A stretch of DNA of 64,000 bases, from contig NC_134027.1 in assembly GCF_964204645.1 (NCBI RefSeq), forward strand, positions 6,002,485 through 6,066,484, read 5' to 3'. The notes beneath the pieces were generated by a model that ran no database searches, had not been told where the DNA came from, and was given only the letters and a program-made list of their open reading frames with translations. Numbering within the stretch: position 1 is the first letter of the stretch; every line of letters starts with the position of its first letter. Shown one piece after another: positions 1 through 11,358 of this stretch. The position numbers were made by a program, and so were the translations under genes. The DNA is from Tubulanus polymorphus (taxonomy: Eukaryota > Nemertea > Palaeonemertea > Tubulaniformes > Tubulanidae).

Positions 1-947
1 CTTGGAAGCATAACGCGGCCATTTTGTACAAAGATTTTGAAACCTCAAAAAATTCATTCCTTCTGTATCACCATTGAACGAAGAGTCAATGCTACCGTTA
101 CGTTCATTACAGTAAAAATACTTGTGCAAGTAGAATATCTAATTATGATAATGATATATGTATTTATTGCCAAAAGTTACAAAGTTTTATGACAAAAATC
201 GATATATAAGCATAAGTGGCGGGAAAAAATAGAACAAACATTGATATATATATATCGGTTGCCTCAGTTAATAGACTTTTTGAAGGAATTTGAAAAGATT
301 TGAAAGATCGCTAAACGCATTAGAATAGAGAATCTAATAGACTGTGTAGTATTTGCATTTCATATTGACACGCATTGTATCGTTAGGCAGAATTATTTAT
401 CAAGACACGCAATATGTATTTTTCTATGAGTTTCGTCACTCACAGTTTTAAGAGATAACTCGCAGAAGATTTGATTAAAGAAATCATCATTCAAAAATGA
501 TTTATGTTATATTATAGTAGAGTAATATTACAGACTCTGTAGACCACTAAAATCGGTGAATGAAATAACATAACTTGAGCCTACGTAGGGCTTCTCTGAT
601 TCTCAATTCGGTATCCTGTCAGTTTGTCGGATCTCTTTCCCTTCCACTTTAATGGCTTACGGGTACTGTGAATTTTTAATATGATTTATTTCAGTCAATT
701 GATGGTTTTTTGGTTTTTTATTTGAATAATTCACTGCATCAGATACGATAGGAACTCAGTAAAACTAAATGATTTCTGAGAGATGATAAACAGAGCTACT
801 CAAAATTGAATTCTAAAAATTTAGATCCAGGGGTCGTATCAGGGACCCTTCTAAAGAGGTCAACCAGAGGTCAAACCACGCAGCTATCTTGTTAGGCTAA
901 ATTATTTCCAAAATATCATCTAGTTAATTTGTAATGATAAGAAAACC

Positions 948-1859
948 TCAGCAATCATTTTGTTTAGGTCTCGGGTGTCGGAGATCAATGTACTGCCATT
1001 CCATAAACACATACGGAATATCAATGGTCGAAAAGTACTTCGCACTATGCGATAAGGCTTTGTCTTCAGATGCTTCGACGTCGATTTTCATCACGGCTCG
1101 ATTGAAATTTATAACTTCGAGTAAATCGTCCATATAAATCGATTTTACGGCTAATTCGTCGGATTTATTCGCCTCATAAACGTGGGCGCCGCCTATGTTC
1201 TTTTCGCGGCTTATTATACCATCTAACTTGACTTTCATGTAACCGTAACTATCAGATATCGCATTAATTACGAGGGTTATCATATTTTCGAATTCTCCGA
1301 GTTTCACGGAATGCCGGACGTGCTTTGCATTGTTTGGATTCGCATCTACAGCAACCACACGACGGTTGTGCTTCAAGGCCGTTAAGCTGTAAACTCCTAT
1401 GTTAGCGCCTATGTCTATGAAATTCAAACTCCGGTCATTTTCCAAAATGGATTCGAATAGCTTTGTTATGTGAGGCTCCCATGTACCAGTTCTCTTCAAC
1501 GAACCGGATATAAAACGATCGCTTTTCACCGGATCGTAGATACAAATGGGGGTATTACCTTTTATCGTTATGAACGGAACACACTCGTATTTTTCCTCTT
1601 CTGCACTAGTCGCAAACACATTCAATACAGAAACAACGGAATCATTTGACAGACGCGCAGAATTCATTTTTGTTATGCCCATATATTGGTTTCCTTTTTT
1701 CGGGGATTGTGCCATGGTTGTGCTTGGATTCGCCTGATTCCGCTTGATGAACATGATTTTATCATACATCGGGCAATAAGGATGAAATAAGACAGTGAAC
1801 ATCATAGATAATGCGATGACGGCAATATTTGAAACGAGCAGCTGCTTTCCTGAATACAT
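948..1859 (-). pseudogene. FkbM-family methyltransferase copy A, C-terminally truncated
   Basis: This is a type II membrane protein with an FkbM-type (Methyltransf_21) SAM-dependent methyltransferase domain. The ATG chosen at 1859 begins MYSGKQLL, followed by one membrane helix and a short stem. Motif I reads FIDIGANIGVYS. An acceptor just above 1880 (ttttTCAG in reverse) shows that a non-coding exon lies upstream. It is nearly identical to copy B until MEWQYI, near 985. There B continues for about 50 residues, while A switches to a short unrelated tail ending in QNDC and a stop at 948. The break matches the edge of the duplication homology. FkbM-domain proteins methylate sugars or other small acceptors; the substrate here is unknown. 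It may be a pseudogene or a shortened gene; the rest of the frame is open. Confidence 0.75.
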
Positions 1860-1880
1860 ACCGGTACTTGTGGCCGACAC

Positions 1881-3007
1881 CTGAAAAATACTCCGGGATT
1901 AATCAAAATTATTTGGCCAAAACACCTTATCACCTAAGCAAGAAAAGCCTCTTTGATTACTTGTTATGCGGATACCGCCCAAATTTCTACCGAAATACAT
2001 GTATACAAATGTTTTCATTTCTTGTCCTTCGCTGGGTTTTAATTTCTCAGACATGTTTTATTGTCTTGAATTTCGATCCAATGATTTGCAAAAGTTCATA
2101 TCTTTTTTTCTCTTATCATTTGAATTCAATTCAACACAAGACTCCTTTCGAATTTATTTCCGCAGTCTTTCCCCGATTTAATGTTGAAAGTACTTGAATG
2201 ATAGGAATTTATTATTTTTCCTGTTCGCGGACGACTCATGTCTTCCGTATAATGTACGTATTCATCCGATCGAATATTTCGTTAATGAATTTAATTTAAT
2301 AACCTATATATTCCCTAAGTACCATTATTACCATCGGCAGAGTCCATGTTTGCGTTACAATTTCGAACAATCGAAAACAGACAAAATGAGGCCTGGCTCG
2401 ACTTTGAGAGTCATTTGAAAAAGGCAAATCGACTAGTAACCTCCCACACACCGCCGTTAGAGTATTTTAAATGGAAAAAATGACTGCTAAATCTCGGGGC
2501 TAGATGTTGGTGGTGCACGAAGTTTGAAGCAGATTACGTAATCTATGGGGCAAGAATATCTTTCATTATTTCAAAAATGGCATTTATGGCCAAAAATGGA
2601 GGCCGAGGGGCGTTCGCAAAATATTCAGCCTTGGATGACTTCCTTCGAGTTTTGCATCCACCATACAGTATTACCTAATTAGGTATTTGTGTTTAGGTAT
2701 CATAAAAACGTACTTTTTACATAATCAATTAATGATAATAATCAAAACAAATATGTATATATTATAAAACGAAGGTACAAGAAAAAAGGAAAAATTGTTA
2801 ACATGGATGAGTAATTGTTAACATGAATTGCAGATTAGGCTTTGCACTGTTTTCAGGGATATGTTGGTTCATATCATTTTGATACAAAGTGGGAGTAATT
2901 CAGCAAAGTCCTTACAGTTTGATAATGATTTTCGATGCCAACGTCAATTAACAAATTATGAATGATTATGATTATGATTATGAATGATCTTCTAATGTCA
3001 TACTCAC
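1881..3007 (-). other. Intron of the copy A methyltransferase gene
   Basis: This is AT-rich non-coding DNA between the coding exon and a conserved upstream 5' exon. Parts align with 7950-9220 in the other copy, for example a stretch near 1915-1985 with 8120-8200. The short frames here have no family features and differ between the copies. Confidence 0.55.
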
Positions 3008-3185
3008 CTAGAATGCAGATGATTTAGCGCAAAAACGTACGACAAATGATGCCCGCGGTGGAAAATGCTCCGCAATCGACCTAGCTTGGACGTCGCCTAA
3101 ATCTTTATTGAATGATCCACGAAAAATTTGTCAGAGAGGCGAAGTGTGCTGCGGTGTGACAGTGTAGCGGTGTGACGTTTTGTAT
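3008..3185 (-). promoter_or_regulatory. Conserved 5' untranslated exon and promoter region, copy A
   Basis: In reverse orientation a GT donor (GTGAGT, 3007-3002) follows a block strongly conserved with 9221-9400. The block includes a GC-rich run of repeated GGTGTGAC-like words around 3145-3180. Position and donor fit a non-coding first exon joined to the coding exon at 1880. The transcription start itself is not visible. Confidence 0.45.
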
Positions 3186-4076
3186 ATAATGGATACAATG
3201 ATGATCGCGCGATAGTAATCAAAAGTTCATAATCATTTCCGACAATTCTGGGTTTTGTCCGTTATTTTCCATTATAGAACCAGGAAGAAAGACACTAAAT
3301 ATTTGGATGGATATATGAAAGCTGTGGGTACTGGAGTGTGTAATGGGAAGTGTAGTGTGATCTGTGTGCATTTGTGGCCAGCACACAGATCACACATTGT
3401 TCATTGGGGTTTGGTCCAGGACTCGCGAGATTTTCAACAACACGGAAGTAACGTGTAGTAAATGATGACTTGAATTGCATGACTACCTACCACCCCTCAT
3501 TATTGTTGGAAAACTAAACGTTCCGCACTGACTAAAACTTAGTAATAACATTTTAGAAATGGCCAGAATTTTAACTTAGGTTCTATCTCATTTTTATTTT
3601 ACAACTGCGATTGGTATAATTTTTTTTCAAACGGCCGTTAAGGCTTCATGTTTCGTCTGCAATTCACTGCAAATAGTTACGCAACTACGCACATTTCAGT
3701 GTTTTTGGCAGCTGTACACTCAATCGGCACCGTTCGTGACTAGCTTCACTGCGCGGAATTATCATTAATTAACATCGCCATATCACATCATCAACTTATA
3801 TTGTGCCTTAAATCCCTAACAGCCGAAATAATTGAAATGCACACACGATTTCTATCATTGAAAATTGAGAGAGTGGCCATGTTCGTGTTCCGCTGCTTCG
3901 CGTAAATCCCGCGCAGTGGCGCAACCGCGCGGAGTGGGGCCGATACGTCTAGAAATATGATGGAGACATGAAAACACCAGATTATCGCAAAATAAGCCGG
4001 ATACTTCCAAAGCTGTATATTCTAGAATTCTGAATTTGATTTCCAGATTCAAAAAAGTAACAGCAAACTGGTTTAC
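3186..4076. other. Non-coding DNA between methyltransferase copy A and the ARL2BP fragment
   Basis: I see no supported gene. The short frames on both strands (such as 3255-3458 and 3855-4052) lack recognisable motifs and convincing starts. Bases 4010-4076 belong to the duplicated block upstream of ARL2BP. Confidence 0.5.
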
Positions 4077-4216
4077 GTTTCACTATTAGCGGCCATAACG
4101 CGTGTGATCAGTATGGCGGTGGACTTCTAACGACAGTGACCGTCAATCACCGATAGCACTACCTGCAGCTGGTCCGACTTGGTCATCCTCTGAACCATCT
4201 GTTGCTGCAAATAGTC
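4077..4216 (+). pseudogene. Duplicated fragment of ARL2BP exon 1
   Basis: The sequence matches 11175-11325 upstream of and inside the first ARL2BP exon, including the stretch gctggtccgacttggtcatc. The match stops abruptly after aatagt at about 4216. The acidic part of the exon, the splice donor and all later exons are absent. It is a by-product of the tandem duplication and cannot encode the protein. Confidence 0.8.
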
Positions 4217-5176
4217 CCGGTCACTAGCTGCTATTTTTCGTTTGGTCTGCAAGTGATAGTAGCCGAGGAGCCGAGTTGACTTCACTCTCGCAGCTAGTCA
4301 TTCAAGGTAATCTCAAATTCGGCGTTATCAGAGAAAGCCAGACGATGCTAGTTTTGGAGCATTCAACTTCTTATCCGGAAAACCTTCTTTGGAGCACAAT
4401 AGAACGCAATCGTAGACGGTCTATATTGATGACATATGATCAGGTCTTTAGGATAATAAAGCAAGGATCGTTCGGGCTTTTAGGGGAATCTAGCTAAAAA
4501 CGTTTGGAGAAAATATAATAAGTAGAATAATTTAGAAGCATCGCGGCCATTTTGTACAAAGATTTTGCACCACAAAAAATTCATTGCCAATATGTATCAC
4601 CATTGAACGAAGAGTCAATGCTCCCGATACGTTCATTACAGTAGAAATACTTATATGCACTTATTAGTAGAATATTCAATATTCGCGTTTTGTATTGAAA
4701 CGCATTGTAACGTTAGGCATAATTATCTATCAAACACGCAGTAAGTATTTTTCTATGAGATTCGTCACTCACTGTTTTAAGACATAACTCGCTGAAGATT
4801 CGATTAAAGAAATCATCATTCAAAAATGATCTATGTTATATTAAAGTACATCTTTTTAGAGTTGCAGCGAGAAAATATTTCGCTGAGATAATACAGCAGC
4901 AGATCCCACCTTACTCGATAGACCAAATAATTGAAGAATGAAATTACAAAAAAAAACTTGAAGCTTATACAAAGGGCCTTTCTGATTCTCAATTTTGTAT
5001 CCTGCCAGTTCGGTCGAGGCCTATAAAACGTTCATGGTTCGATGGAACATTTTACAGTTCCAACACTACCGACTGTATAAATGTTCCCATGGACGTTTCG
5101 GTTCAAGTCCAGTATAGCGTGGAATAGTTCCCCGCTCAAAGATACATTTATAGAAAAGGAGTAATTCGGCTGCGAC
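4217..5176. other. Duplication junction and lead-in to the satellite
   Basis: Bases 4217-4527 are unique DNA just past the broken ARL2BP copy and probably hold the duplication junction. Bases 4528-5020 repeat the window's first 630 bases with small indels. Bases 5020-5176 lead into the satellite. No gene is supported. Confidence 0.5.
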
Positions 5177-5426
5177 CGATTCTACTCGTCGACAATGTCT
5201 ACAACCCCGATTGTCGACCGATTCTACTCGTCGACGATGTCTACAACCCGATTGTCGACCGAGTCTACTCGTCGACAATGTCTACAACCCCGATTGTCGA
5301 CCGATTCTACTCGTCGACAATGTCTACAATCCTGATTGTCGACCGATTCTACTCATCGACAATGTCTACAACCCCGATTGTCGACCGATTCTACTCGTCG
5401 ACAATGTCTACAATCCTGATTGTGAA
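5177..5426 (+). repeat. 42-bp tandem repeat array, direct arm
   Basis: About six units of 42 bp (one of 41) run in tandem. Each holds two GTCGAC hexamers and the words ATTGTCGAC and GTCGACAAT, which are reverse complements of each other, so each unit can form its own small stem-loop. The array is the inverted partner of 6211-6631. Confidence 0.9.
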
Positions 5427-5435
5427 AATCAACTG

Positions 5436-6195
5436 ATGGAAGCACGCAGCTTCTCGATCCCAGCCACTTTATATAAGGGTAATCCACGCACACACGCAGC
5501 CCCTCGATCCCGGCCACTCTATATAAGGGTAATCCACGCACACACCACCCCTCGATCCCAGCCACTTTATATAAGGGTAATCCACGCACACAATCCACGC
5601 ACACACGCGGCCCCTCGATCCCAGCCACTCTATATAAGGGTAATCCACGCACACACGCAGCCCCTCGATCCCGGCCACTCATTATAAGGGTAATCCATGC
5701 ACACACGCAGCCCCTCGATAGCAGCCACTCTATATAAGGGTAATCCACGCACACACCACCCCTCGATCCCAGCCACTTTAAATAAGGGTAATCCACGCAC
5801 ACACCACCCCTCGATCCCAGCCACTTTATATAAGGGTAATCCACGCACACAATCCACGCACACACGCGGCCCCTCGATCCCAGCCACTCTATATAAGGGT
5901 AATCCACGCACACACGCAGCCCCTCGATCCCGGCCACTCATTATAAGGGTAATCCATGCACACACGCAGCCCCTCGATAGCAGCCACTCTATATAAGGGT
6001 AATCCACGCACACACCACCCCTCGATCCCAGCCACTTTAAATAAGGGTGATCCACGCACACACGCGGCCCCTCGATCCCAGCCACTCTATATAAGGGTGA
6101 TCCACTCACAAACGCGGCCCCTCGATCCCAGCCACTCTATATAAGGGTAATCCACGCACACACGCAGCCCCTCGATCCCAGCCACTCTATATAAG
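5436..6195 (+). repeat. 46-60 bp minisatellite with a TATA-like motif in each unit
   Basis: There are about fifteen units of roughly 46-60 bp. Most contain CTATATAAGGG or a variant (TTTATATAAGGG, TTTAAATAAGGG, CATTATAAGGG), then a CACGCACACA segment and CCCCTCGATCCCAGCCAC. A higher-order period of about 259 bp is visible: the variant with attataaggg recurs at 5681 and 5940 with the same neighbouring units. The long open frames here only reflect the repeat and are not genes. Confidence 0.9.
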
Positions 6196-6210
6196 ATTGT
6201 ATGAACATGA

Positions 6211-6631
6211 TTGTATACATTGTCGACGAGTAAAATCGGTCGACAATTGGGGTTGTAGACATTGTCGACGAGTAGAATCGGTCGACAATCGGGGTTGTAG
6301 ACATTGTCGACGAGTAGAATCGGACGACAATCGGGGTTGTAGACATTGTCGACGAGTAGAATCGGTCGACAATCGGGGTTGTAGACATTGTCGACGAGCA
6401 AAATTGGTCGACAATCGGGGTTGTAGACATTGTCGACGAGTAGATTCGGACGACAATCGGGGTTGTAGACATTGTCGACGAGTAGAATCGGTCGACAATC
6501 GGGGTTGTAGACATTGTCGACGAGTAGAATCGGACGACAATCGGGGTTGTAGACATTGTCGACGAGTAAAATCGGTCGACAATCGGGGTTGTAGACATTG
6601 TCGACGAGTAGAATCGGCCGACATTTAGGAT
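6211..6631 (-). repeat. 42-bp tandem repeat array, inverted arm
   Basis: Ten units of the same 42-bp sequence as 5177-5426 lie in reverse complement. Units differ by a few substitutions, such as GGTCGAC to GGACGAC, which removes one hexamer. With the direct arm and the central minisatellite this makes a structure of about 1.45 kb that could fold back on itself. Confidence 0.9.
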
Positions 6632-6905
6632 TGATAGATCTCTACTTTTACCTGTTCTGGAGTTGAGCCGCACGTCCCTATGGCATAATGTCGTAAGATT
6701 CAATCAGTCCAATATTGGCGGATTAATTCCAAATACCAGTCCAATGTGATAAGTTTCTGCTGGAACTATTTAATGCTATAATGGACTTGAGCCGATGTGT
6801 CAATGGCGATTATGATGATTCATTTTGAATCGATGTTTTGCAAAAACATATGGCATAATATTTTATAAGAGTGGTATGATTATTGTGTATTATGGTAGCA
6901 TGCGG
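6632..6905. other. Spacer between the satellite and methyltransferase copy B
   Basis: This would be the 3' flank of the copy B gene on the minus strand. No coding signal is seen. The left copy has no counterpart for it. Confidence 0.5.
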
Positions 6906-7928
6906 TTATACCGCCGGAAAAATGTGCGGTTTTGTTCTCATCCACATTATATCATACGTCCATGCCGTGTGATCCCCGGAGAGCGCTCTTCCCCCACCAT
7001 ATGCTGTATATCCCCTACTTTCGAGAAATTGCTTAATCCAAAGACCACCAGGGGTTGATTTGATGTACTGCCATTCCATAAACACATACGGAATATCAAT
7101 GGTCGAAAAGTACTTCGCACTATGCGATAAGGCTTTATCTTCAGATGCTTCGATGTCGATTTTCATCACGGCTCGATTGAAATTTATAACTTCGAGTAAA
7201 TCGTCCATATAAATCGATTTTACGGCTAATTCGTCGGTTTTATTCGCCTTATAAACGTGGGCGCCGCCTATGTTCTTTTCGCGGCTTATTATACCATCTA
7301 ACTTGACTTTCATGTAACCGTAACTATCAGATATCGCATTAATTACGAGAGTTATCATATTTTCGAATTCTCCGAGTTTCACGGAATGCCGGACGTGCTT
7401 TACATTGTTTGGATTCGCATCTACAGCAACCACACGACGGTTGTGCTTCAAGGCCGTTAAACTGTAAACTCCTATGTTAGCGCCTATGTCTATGAAATTC
7501 AAACTCCGGTCATTTTCCAAAATGGATTCGAATAGTTTTGTTATGTGAGGCTCCCATGTACCAGTTCTCTTTAACGAACCGGATATAAAACGATCGCTTT
7601 TCACCGGATCGTAGATACAAATGGGGGTATTACCTTTTATCGTTATGAACGGAACACACTCGTATTTTTCCTCTTCTGCACTAGTCGCAAACACATTTAA
7701 TACAGAAACAACGGAATCATTTGACAGACGCGCGGAATTCATTTTTGTTATGCCCACATATTGGTTGTCTATTTTCGAGGATTGTGCCACGGTCGTGCTT
7801 GGATTCAACTGCTTGATGAACATGATATTTTCATACATCGCGCAATACGGATTAAATAAGACAGTTAACATTATAAACAATGCGATGACGGCAACATTTG
7901 AAAAGAGCAGCTGCTTTCCCGAATACAT
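6906..7928 (-). CDS. FkbM-family methyltransferase, membrane-anchored (copy B)
   Basis: The single coding exon gives about 340 residues. I start at the ATG at 7928 because the frame above it passes a good acceptor (ttttttCAG, exon edge 7949). A signal-anchor helix spans about residues 8-26, followed by a low-complexity stem to about 90. The FkbM methyltransferase domain follows, with SAM-binding motif I FIDIGANIG at 145-153, an acidic VVAVDANP strand after it, and MKIDIEASE farther on. The architecture implies a Golgi or ER lumenal enzyme that methylates an unidentified acceptor. It keeps the full C-terminus (ending HIFPAV) that copy A has lost. A conserved upstream block at 9221-9400 is likely the 5' non-coding exon. 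Confidence 0.85.
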   Translation of the reverse strand: MYSGKQLLFSNVAVIALFIMLTVLFNPYCAMYENIMFIKQLNPSTTVAQSSKIDNQYVGITKMNSARLSNDSVVSVLNVFATSAEEEKYECVPFITIKGNTPICIYDPVKSDRFISGSLKRTGTWEPHITKLFESILENDRSLNFIDIGANIGVYSLTALKHNRRVVAVDANPNNVKHVRHSVKLGEFENMITLVINAISDSYGYMKVKLDGIISREKNIGGAHVYKANKTDELAVKSIYMDDLLEVINFNRAVMKIDIEASEDKALSHSAKYFSTIDIPYVFMEWQYIKSTPGGLWIKQFLESRGYTAYGGGRALSGDHTAWTYDIMWMRTKPHIFPAV

Positions 7929-7949
7929 ATCGGTACTTATGGCCGACAC

Positions 7950-9220
7950 CTGAAAAAAATACATAATGTAATAATACGTATATGCATCTATTGGATAACA
8001 GACTCATTATCACTATTCCCGCTGAGGCCAGCTGCAAAGTCGTCTTACGATTTACAAGATTTAAGATCACTTTTGGACAAGGCTCTGGGCGTTCAGACAT
8101 TTGGTACTCCTGGATCAACCAAGATTTGGCCAAAACACCAATCATTCTAAACAAGATAAGCCTTTTTGATTACTTGTTATACGGATACCGCCTGGATTTA
8201 TGCCGAAATACGTATATACAAAGGTTTTTATTTCCTGTCCTTCGTTCGGTTTTAATCGTAATTTCCCCCAGACAGACCTGTTTTATTGATATTTCTGTCT
8301 TTAATTTTGTTTTATTAACTTAAGATAATAAGTTCATTTCTTTTGTTTCTCTCATCATTTTAATTCAAATTCAACACAAGACTCATTTTGAATTTTCTCC
8401 GCAGTCTTTCCACGTTTTTATGTCGAAAGTACTCGAATGATTGTTCATAAATGTCTCATCTTTTTCCAATATGCATATATCGTATAATGTATGTATTAAT
8501 ATGATAGGATATTTCGTTTACGAATTCAATTCAATGGCCTATATGTTTTAGTCATAAGTACCATCGACAGAGTTTGCGTTATATGTATGTTTGCGTTTGC
8601 GTTACAATTTCGAACAATCGATGAACGAAGAATCCATTGACAGAATAAGGTGGGTCGAATTTCTCTGAAAGCGATAGATATATTCACACAATCGAAACGA
8701 AAGTACAAGAAAGAAAGAAAAAATTTAAAAAAAAAAAACTTGTTAACATGGATTATAGAATGTACAGTTAAGGAATTGTTACGAAACATAATCAGACTTC
8801 CCTACTAATATTCAACAAGTACAAGTATTCATGAATCAGTTGAGAGAGAATTGCATCGAAGGAAAATGTTGTATATGAATTTAATCATCATGAGGGGAAC
8901 TTTGATCTCACCCTTATTGTATAAAATATTTGAATTTGTCTTCATCCGAAACATTTAAGAAAGGTTTGAATCGTTTTAAAGCAGTTTGAATGTAAATTTT
9001 GTTTTTAAAACACACACTGATTACTTTAGTGGAATTCAAATTCCACGTTGCCAGAATTGCAGATTAGGCTACGGTCTGTTTTCAGGGGTAAGTTGGTTCC
9101 CCACAAGTTTTGATACGAAGTGAGAGTATTTCAGAATAGTCCGTACGCGGTTTGATAATAATTTTCGATTGCAAAATGAATTAATTATGAATGATTTTCT
9201 AATGTCAGTATTATACTCAC
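7950..9220 (-). other. Intron of the copy B methyltransferase gene
   Basis: Non-coding, AT-rich DNA lies between acceptor 7950 and a donor GTGAGT at 9220-9215. It is partly conserved with 1881-3007. No exon-like frame is supported. Confidence 0.55.
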
Positions 9221-9400
9221 CCAGAACGCAGATGATTAAACGTACGACATATGATGCCTGCGATGGAACAGTGCAAATTCACCGCAATCGACCTAGCTTG
9301 GGCCTCGCCTAAATCGTGATAGAATGATCCCCGTTAAACCTGTCTGAGAGGCGAAGTGTGTTGCGGTGTGACGGTGTAGCGGTGTGACGTTTTGCTGGGA
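9221..9400 (-). promoter_or_regulatory. Conserved 5' untranslated exon and promoter region, copy B
   Basis: The block is highly similar to 3008-3185, with the donor conserved and the same run of GGTGTGACGG-like words near 9360-9396. Conservation is higher than in the flanking intron and intergenic DNA, which supports a functional 5' exon or core promoter. Confidence 0.45.
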
Positions 9401-11180
9401 GAGGATTCATGCACATGATACAAAAAGTGTCACAGCTGCGCGTATAGGCCTTCACTCTCGATCGAATCACGATAGAGCTAGCTGCACTTTGTTTTTGATG
9501 TCGCTAGGCAATAAGACATAACGAGCCAGCTATTTCATACAGGCAATTCCGCTTTATTCGTATCCTTGGACTGTCGATTTCTTGCTGAACACGAAATCTG
9601 GATTATTTAAATGATTACTTTTTCATTAGTCAGTTTGATTGTCGAAAACAAACTACACTGTACATACATGCCTACACAAGACGACGATCGCTTTATTGAA
9701 ACTAGGTGCATGAAATATGTAATGATAACTGATGGCCCAGCGGCGTGTTTTTCGCCTCGGCTTTCAAAAAGTTATGAGCCTTTATGATATGTTTTATTCT
9801 TGTACTAGACAAAGGGCGCGGTTCGGGGGAGGGGGTGTAAGTATACATACGGCACTTTTGGACTAGACCGGATTTTGGATTAACAATATTGGGTAAAACG
9901 TTCACCCCTGGAAGTGGTTTCTTCCACAGTGATCTCCGTCGCTCTACGATCTAGTGCACCTTACTGTGGTACCCGACAGTGAGGTTCTTTGACAAGCGAT
10001 ATTTCAATCCATAGAATTCCGACTGAAAATTGAGGCAAATTAACCGAAAATCCGGATAAATCCGATCTGAATAAAGTGGAATTGACTCTAGGCCTATCGT
10101 TCTGTTGTGTTGTCCGATACTGAGGAAATTCTAGTACCGGCCCACGCACGGCGTACTGGGAGTGCAGGGAAAATCCTCTTTATTCATGCTATTATAAAGT
10201 TTGCTAGGTAATGCAAAGCACTATAAAGCTTCGTGTATTCTATTCTTCATTGAAGCTTAAAAGTAAACGTATAAAAAACATACATAATGCTAGGCCGGTT
10301 AAACAAGGGTAAACCTATATGCCGGGAGTGCCCAAGGGGCGCGGCGTCACAATGGAAAACCCGGCAAAAGAAAGATATCGCGAGATTCAAATGGAATGGA
10401 GGGGTAGCTAAAGATGGTGATTACATTTGGGGCGATATATCTTAATAGACCCGTGAAATAGGCCTACATGCCTCGTCCATCAGCCGTGACCGGAGCCAGC
10501 CGTGTTTGACGTAAAGTCTCAATAAAAGATTGTATTTAATTTGAAAATATGAATAGTTTCGGACGGGTTTTATGCGTGACTTAGCATGACTGCATCCGGA
10601 AACAAGATGGCTACGAACATGACGGGTTAGTATAGAAATCGCGTAGTAAACCATTATTTATTCGTCGTCACATATTCATTTTCAATTTACACTTCACGAA
10701 AAATTAATCCGGAGTAGGAGAACAAAGTAATTTAAGTACAGCATATACCATATCAGACTTGGTTACCCTTCAATTAAGTCAGTAACCTGTCTAACCATCA
10801 TGCTACTAAATTTAGTTAGGCTAACTAACTCAAACTGCTGTGCCGGGTTTTGTTTCTTCACGACGATCCGCGGAGGTTATAGTCGTCTATTAGTACCTAG
10901 CCGTCGTTCCCCAGACAACGGTTGTAACGGTTGAACCCGTAACAACGACTGGTATTCAGACTACGGAGGTGACTAACTATGCAATAAGACGGGATGGATC
11001 TGTCAGTCAGAAAAGAGTCGAGAGAAGTTACTTCCTGTGGCATAATATTCTTTAAAGTCTGAAGGATATGGGTTAGTGAAGTAGGGTGTTCTGTTCCAAA
11101 GCTGTATGTTCTGATGTTTTGCGAATTTGATTTCCAGATTCAGAAAAGTTACAGCAAACTGATGCACCTTTCACTACCAG
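9401..11180. other. Intergenic DNA upstream of ARL2BP
   Basis: I find no supported gene. From about 11096 the sequence matches the left copy (4010 onward). It includes TTTGATTTCCAG at about 11126-11137, which would serve as an acceptor if ARL2BP has a non-coding first exon. Confidence 0.5.
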
Positions 11181-11358
11181 TACTAGCGGCCATAACGCGT
11201 GTGATCAGAATGGCGGTGGACCTCCAACGACAGTGACAGGTCAATCGCCGAATAAGATAGCACTACCTGCAGCTGGTCCGACTTGGTCATCCTCCGAACC
11301 ATCTGTTGCAGCGAATAGTGCTGCTGCTGCTGCTAAGGATGAACGTGAATGTGTATCG

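Larger units (their letters stand above)
1..4530. repeat. Left copy of a tandem segmental duplication
   Basis: Three blocks align by eye with the right-hand copy. Bases 1-630 match about 4528-5020, the gene region 985-2100 matches 7065-8280, and 3008-3185 matches 9221-9400. Bases 4010-4216 match 11096-11325. Between blocks the copies differ by large indels; the left copy lacks the whole satellite array found at 5177-6631. Bases 630-985 and about 3190-4000 have no evident partner. As the window starts inside this copy, its left boundary is not seen. The matching 3' edge ends inside the first coding exon of ARL2BP, so the duplicated block ran from an FkbM-type gene into ARL2BP. Confidence 0.8.

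Noticed and set aside
5211-6703. Several open frames of 60-194 codons on both strands
   Set aside because: They lie wholly inside the tandem repeats, are open in opposite directions at once, and translate to simple periodic peptides. They reflect repeat length and composition, not genes.
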